From: Acanthopagrus latus
Taxonomy: Eukaryota > Chordata > Actinopteri > Spariformes > Sparidae
Reading direction: 5' to 3'
Assembly: GCF_904848185.1 (NCBI RefSeq)
Contig: NC_051055.1
Span: forward strand, 16,095,104-16,159,103
DNA: 64,000 nucleotides
Below are positions 57,657 through 64,000 of the stretch, one piece after another. The translations under genes and the position numbers were made by a program. Below the pieces are notes generated by a model, which was given only the letters and a program-made list of their open reading frames with translations, was not told the origin of the DNA and did no database searches. Within the stretch, counting starts at the first letter, position 1. The number at the start of each line of letters is the position of its first letter.

Positions 57657-58441
57657 CTGGGGCCTGAAGTGTCCAGGCTTGGTAACAATGCATCTGTTTG
57701 TTGCCAATTCTCACTGGAGGCTCATTTAGTAGATTTTGGTATGTACACCCCCCCCCGCAAAAAAAATCTGCACGGAAGTAATAAATTTGGGAAGCAGTAA
57801 CTAGTTCCCTGATCTGTGCACCTGGTGGGCCCTAATTACATTTCCCCATCCCCCGACACCGCTGCTCCTGTTCCTGTGTGGTGACTGCGACGTGAGGGGC
57901 TCCTGTACTCGATGAAACATCCCTCGCAGGAGATAATGTACAGCTTGTGTTGACGTTACGCAATGTGGGCGTGCAGTTCGTTGCAGAGAAAAATGGAATT
58001 TATTGTGAAAGATTTTGTTCGATGCATTAACGGATGATGATGAACATTAAGCCACGATCCAGCATGCTGTAGATATGAGGATTCTTCCTTTACTACAGCT
58101 GCATACCTGTCTGTAAAAACAGTTTGATTGAACCTAGGATGTTTCATTTATTGGCAATTTGACACCCCTCTTGACTTAACTGGTATGGATTTGAGCAGAA
58201 GTGTTTGAGAAGTGTCTCTTGGATTTTTCAATCTTCCGAAAGAGCACAGATTTCCTGCAATTTTAACACGAACACGGTCAAATTCAAAATATGATAAATG
58301 TCAGTCTAAAAACTATAAAAATGAATCCATTAGACAACTAAACCCATAGTATGTCAAGATTGCTGCTAAGGATAATGGGAGTTGTCTTCATTGTTATACA
58401 ACCATCATTGCCAATACAAATCTGTCTGATGTAACTCAGGC

Positions 58442-58500
58442 AGAAATGTGCACAGACGAGATGTTTTAAGCCTTAAAACGTCTCGTCTGTGCACATTTCT
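58442..58500. repeat. Hairpin A: 28-bp inverted repeat, 3-nt loop
   Basis: Arms 58442-58469 and 58473-58500 are reverse complements except for one position, with loop gcc. In a plus-strand (jazf1-sense) transcript the odd position is a G-U wobble, so the stem is unbroken. It abuts hairpin B. Confidence 0.85.
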
Positions 58501-58590
58501 CAAAGAGCTAGGAAGGAAGTCAGTAACAAGTCTAAACCTTAAAATTTAAGGTTTAGACTTGTTACTGACTTCCCTCCTAGCTCTTTGAGA
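58498..58590. repeat. Hairpin B: 46-bp inverted repeat, 1-nt centre
   Basis: Arms 58498-58543 and 58545-58590 are reverse complements except for one position (A-C in the plus transcript). This is nearly perfect and much longer than chance. It overlaps hairpin A by three bases. Confidence 0.85.
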
Positions 58591-58849
58591 TATCATCTGT
58601 TATTCCCTGGATTATTATAGCAGGAGGAGACCAAATGAAATGCAACATTATATTGAACAAGATGACTGATTTCTCTGGTCCTGTTTAAAAACACAGCACG
58701 TGTAGATGTTAATGTGGAAATGTAACATATATCTTTAATAGATTGTTCAATGGACAGAAAGTTAGGCTTCAACTGTTTTAATAATGACAAAGCAAGCACA
58801 AATGAAATTCGATTTGTTTAAATTTGTTTATTTTCTTTATTTAAAGCAA

Positions 58850-59066
58850 GAAAATCAATCAATGACGATTTTTCTCGTCAGATTAAAATTTCTAATGTGC
58901 ACCTTTAATATGTAGTTTTTAGGTTTTGAGTTGTTGACACATTAAATCATCTGGTCATCTGTCTGAGAAACTAAACATTTTGGGAAATTGTAGTCATTTA
59001 ATCACTTAATGGAGAATATAATCAGCAGATTAATCTAAAATGAAAATAATTGTTAGTTGCAGCCCT
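58850..59066 (+). repeat. Teleost repeat, gttgcagc family, copy 5
   Basis: It contains aacattttgggaaattgtag and ataatcagcagattaatcta, and ends aaaataattgttagttgcagccct. The 5' boundary is unclear. Confidence 0.5.
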
Positions 59067-59490
59067 TGTGCGAATCACTAAACTGAGAATCCACATGTTT
59101 GCAATGAGCAGCAATGTGTGTTTACTTCTGTGTTTGCACAAACATGTCTTTGTAGAGATGTGTGTGACTCCGTGCATCTGTAGATGTTTAAGCTGCTGTC
59201 TGTGCTAAACGTATTTATAATGGATCATTTTAACCTCCCCGTGTTTTTTTCAGTAACCCGCAAAGGCAGCTTACACATGGAGCTTGACTCCGTTTCATTT
59301 CCTCCTCAGAGGTCACATCATAATGAATTACCTGTGCCACCACTCCTGGTAATGTCCCCCGCTGCTCAGAGCCGCCATAAACATGTCACCATAATGCTCA
59401 GCACTCTGCTCTACCCCACAGTGCATTTGGCCATGAGGGTGGATGGGAGAGCCAGACACCGGTGGAAATGAGAGAGGGAGCTGTGCGTCT

Positions 59491-59491
<1 letters not shown>

Positions 59492-59562
<71 letters not shown>
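59492..59562. repeat. Long (GT)n microsatellite
   Basis: About 35 uninterrupted GT units, the longest simple repeat of the window. Z-DNA-prone and likely polymorphic. Confidence 0.95.
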
Positions 59563-59568
<6 letters not shown>

Positions 59569-62500
59569 GGTCGTGGAGGCCGTTATTAGAGGGCAGCAGG
59601 CGTCACTTCCCCCGTTGCCTTAGGAAGGTTTGTTGTGTGATCGTCTCTTGGTTTCCTGTGGCGGGCCGTCATAGGGGCCCTAATGAGAACATGTTATTGC
59701 ATCATGTTTTCTGCCCTCATACACTGCAGCTACTGACTCGGGCAGTCGAAGTTCCCATACAAATGCTACACATACAGACACCAACAATCGGCACAGGCGA
59801 TGCTTCATATATGTCGTATATATATCGTCAAGGTTTGTGTTATCTTGAGGCTAAGCAGATTTGTTGTAATTAGAAATCTCTGGGGCCATTACGTTCTAGT
59901 CTAGTGTGTAAGATTTGTGGCAACTGGGAGGCTGAAATGGAATATAATTTAGTTTTCATTCCCTTAGAATTAGTTCATCTTCAAAATGCTGGATGGAAAC
60001 TCTCAGACTGAGTATAGTTTCACCAAGTGTTTTTTTAATTACTTGAAGCAGTTTTTTGATTTTCTGAATGAAATATGTTTAATCTGCTGTATGACTTTAA
60101 AAAGAGCCAATATCTCCTTTTAACCTCTGCTATATCTTTGTTATGTTTTGCTACTTTTGTGTCTTTTTGGCTTTCTAACAAAGCTTGCATTGTCGATGAT
60201 AGAAGTATGTACTGTTTTTCTCCTGTGGAGCACAATGGACTTTAAATTTTGTTTTGCCACCAGTTTTGTAAAATGACAAATAAATGAACCCTTCACCTTG
60301 TACATGACATTGTACCTTAAATGAATCACTGTACCTTTTACAAAACTATCACTGGTGCTTACAGGAACTGATTGTTTGCCTCTGGACCCAGTGCTGCTGA
60401 ATAAATAAATCCCCCTTTTTGTTTCCCAGAAGGCTTCTAATAGTCGGCCACCAAGGTGGACCACCTGTGTAGTTTGATTAGAGAGGTTCCCATCTCTATT
60501 TGAGGTGCCTTCATTCTGGTCCTTGACTGCTGGTGGCCCCGAAAGAATAGCAGGGTCTGCAGGGGACTGGCCCCTGCAGGCCTCTCTCTCCCCAGTCCCC
60601 ACCTGAGGTGTGTGTGATTTACAGTGTGTGGGAACAGATTGATCCACTGCTGTTTGAGTGGTCCGTGAGCAGGCCGCCATACCACTCCTTGAAGCACATT
60701 AGGGATCTTAGGAGGGATTTCTTGTGCACTCACGCACACGCATACCAGCCCACAGCGCTCAGAATGTTCTCCACACTGCCTCCAGCCTTTGGCTGGGGAA
60801 TAGTGCCATTATGAATGTGTCTTTCCTACTCTGTGTTTCCATGACTTTGGCTGGAGAGTAGAGAGAGGTGTGCTGTCCTTCTCACTGGGGATAAATCCGC
60901 TGTTAATGAAACACTTGCTCACGACTGAGGCCTTGAGAGAAACCTCCTGAGCCTGAGGCGCTGAGGTTTAAGCTGTTCCTCAGGCCTACCTGCCAGTATC
61001 ATAAAATTCTGCCACTATTTCATCGTCAACCAGGCGGCTCGGCCTTAACCGCTGAGTGGATGATGGCCTGTGTCATCGCTCTTGTGCACTTTTCAGTAAG
61101 ACTGACATTGGTCTGTTGACTTAGATTTCTGTTTGATCTCTAAAATGTGTGCTTTCAAAATGTGGTTTTACTCGTCAATGGCAACTTTCACCTTCTTCTT
61201 GACATATTAAGCCAGAAGTATACTATTACACTATTAAATATGGAGAGTGCAGTCTGTGCTGTATGTGTCTTATATTGACGTTTGCATGTGCACAGGTGGG
61301 TGTCTGTACTTTCATTTTATACACTGTGTTGGTATTCCTACAAACAGTTTTTGGTTTCATCTACATTTCAATTTGCATAGATTTCTAATTATGGCTTCAA
61401 CATGAATTGACATACTTGTGATTTGCTCCACCCAAAGAGAAGTTAAATTAATTTAAGACAGTTTCTTGTGACTAAATTGTAAAAAAGTATTAGAACTACA
61501 GTTAAGAATACATAATACACCAGTAAATAACCAATTTGTGTGTCTTGACTAGATGTGGGGATTTGAAATTCTTCAATCTGGTATCAGTAAATGACTTAAA
61601 CAATACCATTTTGGATACTTTATTTTAGAGAATAATGTTTCCATTGTCTTCGCCACAGCACTTCCAAAAGGTTTTACTGTTAGTGCCAAGACAAACAGAT
61701 TGCTTTCCATTTACTTCAGAGTAACTACCAACTACACAGGACAAAATGTGACTTTATTTATCCATTTAGCAAATAATGGTGACATGAAAGCAGATAAAAA
61801 TGCCGCCAGACAGCCTTAATTTTCCTGGGAGACAGTGAAAGTGATCTTCAATCCTCAAACTACAAACTTCGAAAAACAAGTCTATTGCCAGTTTGATTAA
61901 AATCTAAGTCTAATAAGTAACATTTTCTATAATGACAGTCATTGATGATTGGTGGTACAGATGCATCCCAGTTGGCTCTCAAAAATGACTGACGTTTGAT
62001 ACCAAGCCGCAGTCACGTCTCCTCAGACACACCTTGAGAATACCTGTTCCCATTAAAGTGAAAACTAGATCATCTAATGGTGAGAGTGGATCACGTAATG
62101 GTGAAATCAGAATCATCAGAGAGTTCCATCAACATCTGATCCGTTCGTCTTTGGCACACCGGTCTCTCTGTCCAGCTGAAATTTAATGGAAATCTGTTTT
62201 TAGGTGTTTTGTCCTCGACAAACAAACACACAAACAGGAGTAAAAGACTGTGGAGGTACTAATAGAGCATGACTCAGCGTTTTATTACAGCCTCCAAAAG
62301 GTGTTGCTGAACAGGAAGACTTTAATTACACTATTTCATGTTTTGTATCATTGCCATGGTCATTTTCAAATTATATCCACTAGTACTGGACCGTTTCTTT
62401 TTTGCTTGCTGTTACACTTGCTTCTGACAGAGTCACTGTGACTCACGAAGGCATAATTTAAAATTAAATGTTACAAATAGCCTTAGGTGTGAGTGTTGTG

Positions 62501-63019
62501 CATAAATGAGCCTGTGGATGGAAACAAGCCATAGTTTTAACCACATGGGGGTAGCAGCCTTTCGCAGCTCTGTCAGAGGCAGACAGGGAGGCTCAGCTGG
62601 TAAGTGGTAGACACTGTTGTTTTATGGGGCATCTCTCTTCTCCCACATGGACGGCAGTGGGAAGCGAGCGTTTGAAGTCAGGCCCGCTTCACCTCAGGGT
62701 GTGGAGATTGGCTATTGTTGTACATTTAGCACCGCTGAGCAAGATGAATGTCTGGAGCACAGCATGGGAAAGCTCAGTATGTGTCAAGTGTGGTCATGTA
62801 TGAGCAATGTGGTGTCTGCAGAGCACAGCTTTTCAAAATGTGCCATGGAAATTCAAAAAGAGAAGGCACTTAAGATGTTGAGCTCTCCTTCTCTATGAAT
62901 TCAAATATAACAAGTGGACATAGACCTTTTTTATTTTATTTTTTATTTTTTCAAATGTATATGTTTGTGTTTAGCTGATATATACTGTATCTATCAATTT
63001 GGTTTTATCTTTGTTCTGT

Positions 63020-63590
63020 AAAGGGGTCACACGTAATAATAAGTCACCTTGAATTCATATTCCACCATATCACCAGATTGCTAACTGCCGCTAACTATAA
63101 ACTATATTGTACGTATACATCCTGTAGCTACTGTAAACTTGTTAGCTCAGTTAGCCATGCACCTATCTGCATTACCAGGGGAGTGTTTGGAGGCCGCTCG
63201 GAGAAAGAGGTTTTCAGGCAAGCTAGCTAGTTAGCATTGGTACATCAGTAGATATCTCTTTATCACAAAACACAGATGTCTTTGACATAGCATCAAAACT
63301 AATAATTTTGGTTAGCTTTTGAATGTGTTGAAAAAAATGTTACCTTTAATGGTGCTATTCTTAAGAAATTTAGCCCAATCAAGAATCTAATCAAACTCAC
63401 AAGAGAGTAAATATTCTGATGGGTTAGGGTTAGGGTTAGGGTTAGGCTTATTTTTCCCTGTACACATTCTGAATTCAAGTTTCTCTTTTGCCGGGCAAAG
63501 TCAAGCTGAACTACCTCGTTAACTTATTATTAAACACACCTCACTCAACAGAAACAAAGCCTTTTCTTACATATTGCACCTTTAAAACAA
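63020..63590. repeat. Diverged teleost element containing a TTAGGG run
   Basis: It has gttagctcagttagccatgc, aagctagctagttagcattg, atggtgctattcttaag and the end acatattgcacctttaaa. The wording is similar to the 54462-54778 element, in the other orientation in part. The left boundary is uncertain. Confidence 0.4.
63421..63450 (+). repeat. Short interstitial telomeric-type repeat
   Basis: Four perfect GGGTTA units followed by GGCTTA. It is too short and embedded to be a chromosome end. Confidence 0.8.
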
Positions 63591-64000
63591 AGCTAATTAA
63601 TGACAAAAAGGAAATACGTCAAGAGACCGGCTTCAGCTTAAAAAACTGTGGAGCTTCTCCAGGAACACTAAACTAAACAGTGACTGTCGTCTAGACAGTG
63701 GTGCATGACATCATGTTTTAACTAATTGTACTGCATATTGCACAATATCCTGCATTTTGATTATTTTTACTCGATAGTTTTTATGAGCTTTTACCCGTCG
63801 AGTCAGCTGTGCATGCATGCTCTTGGACAACCAGCCTCCTCAAATTCATGCACCCACATTCATACCTAGGTCTCACCCAATTTAGCCACAGTCCTCTACT
63901 GTTTGCCGCTGAGTGTGCTGGGCACACGGATATAGTTTTTTTTTTTTTTTAAGCAGTAGATCGCAAAGGTTCAGTCACAAGTATACATCTGTCATCTTCA

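Larger units (their letters stand above)
53817..64000 (+). other. jazf1 intron 1 (partial)
   Basis: It begins at GTAAGC and runs off the window; the human intron 1 is also very long. Contents: a TIR element (54462-54778), two repeats of the gttgcagccct family (56664-56968, 58850-59066), GT microsatellites (57616-57653, 59492-59562), the double hairpin (58442-58590), a repeat-like AGCTAGTTAGC-rich region with a TTAGGG run (about 63020-63590), and low-repeat blocks (56120-56460, 59270-59480, 60830-61060) that could be regulatory. No exon was found. Confidence 0.8.

Noticed and set aside
60141..60680. 179-codon minus-strand frame in jazf1 intron 1
   Set aside because: No domain, biased ends, no splice context, antisense to the host gene.
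63421..63450. Telomere or chromosome end
   Set aside because: Only four TTAGGG units with ordinary sequence on both sides.
1..64000. CRISPR arrays, operons, tRNA or rRNA genes, phage or viral genes
   Set aside because: No regularly spaced repeats, no cloverleaf or rRNA wording, and no retroviral or viral protein frames seen. The sequence is vertebrate nuclear DNA.

Overview
This is vertebrate genomic DNA, almost certainly from a ray-finned (probably percomorph) fish. It has long introns with GT-AG junctions, no prokaryotic coding density, many dinucleotide microsatellites, and interspersed repeats of kinds I recognise from teleost genomes. Nearly all open reading frames longer than 60 codons are chance or repeat-derived. 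Real coding sequence totals about 1.6 kb.

Two genes are supported. The first is creb5 (CRE-BPa, an ATF2/ATF7-family bZIP transcription factor) on the minus strand. Ten coding exons between 40266 and 3362 join in phase into a 489-residue protein. Its parts, in order, are a C2H2 zinc finger, a TPTP activation segment, Gln/Ser/Pro-rich linkers, a histidine-rich domain, a basic region and a leucine zipper. A 3'UTR follows down to about position 800. An upstream exon-like block at 49889-50000 would splice in phase onto the first coding exon and add 15 residues. The second gene is jazf1 on the plus strand. Only its first coding exon (53702-53816) is present, and intron 1 runs off the right edge.

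The two genes are head to head. In human 7p15, JAZF1 and CREB5 are also divergent neighbours, so this is conserved synteny in a much more compact form. The space between the candidate creb5 5' exon and the jazf1 start is about 3.7 kb.

Layout: 1-800 downstream flank; 800-3361 creb5 3'UTR; 3362-6923 the last four coding exons (His-rich, bZIP, zipper, C terminus); 6924-21381 a 14.5-kb intron with repeats and possible regulatory blocks; 21382-22814 two exons; 22815-34770 a 12-kb intron; 34771-40266 the first four coding exons; 40267-49888 the 5' intron, holding a GC-rich block at about 46.4 kb with consensus ATF/CREB sites; 49889-50000 candidate 5' exon; 50001-53500 intergenic; 53500-53816 jazf1 CpG-rich promoter, 5'UTR and exon 1; 53817-64000 jazf1 intron 1.

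I found no undescribed multi-gene system. The features most worth a second look are: consensus CREs beside the gene for a CRE-binding factor; the unannotated 5' creb5 exon with an overlapping upstream ORF; two abutting, near-perfect long hairpins in jazf1 intron 1; and several TIR-bounded non-autonomous elements.
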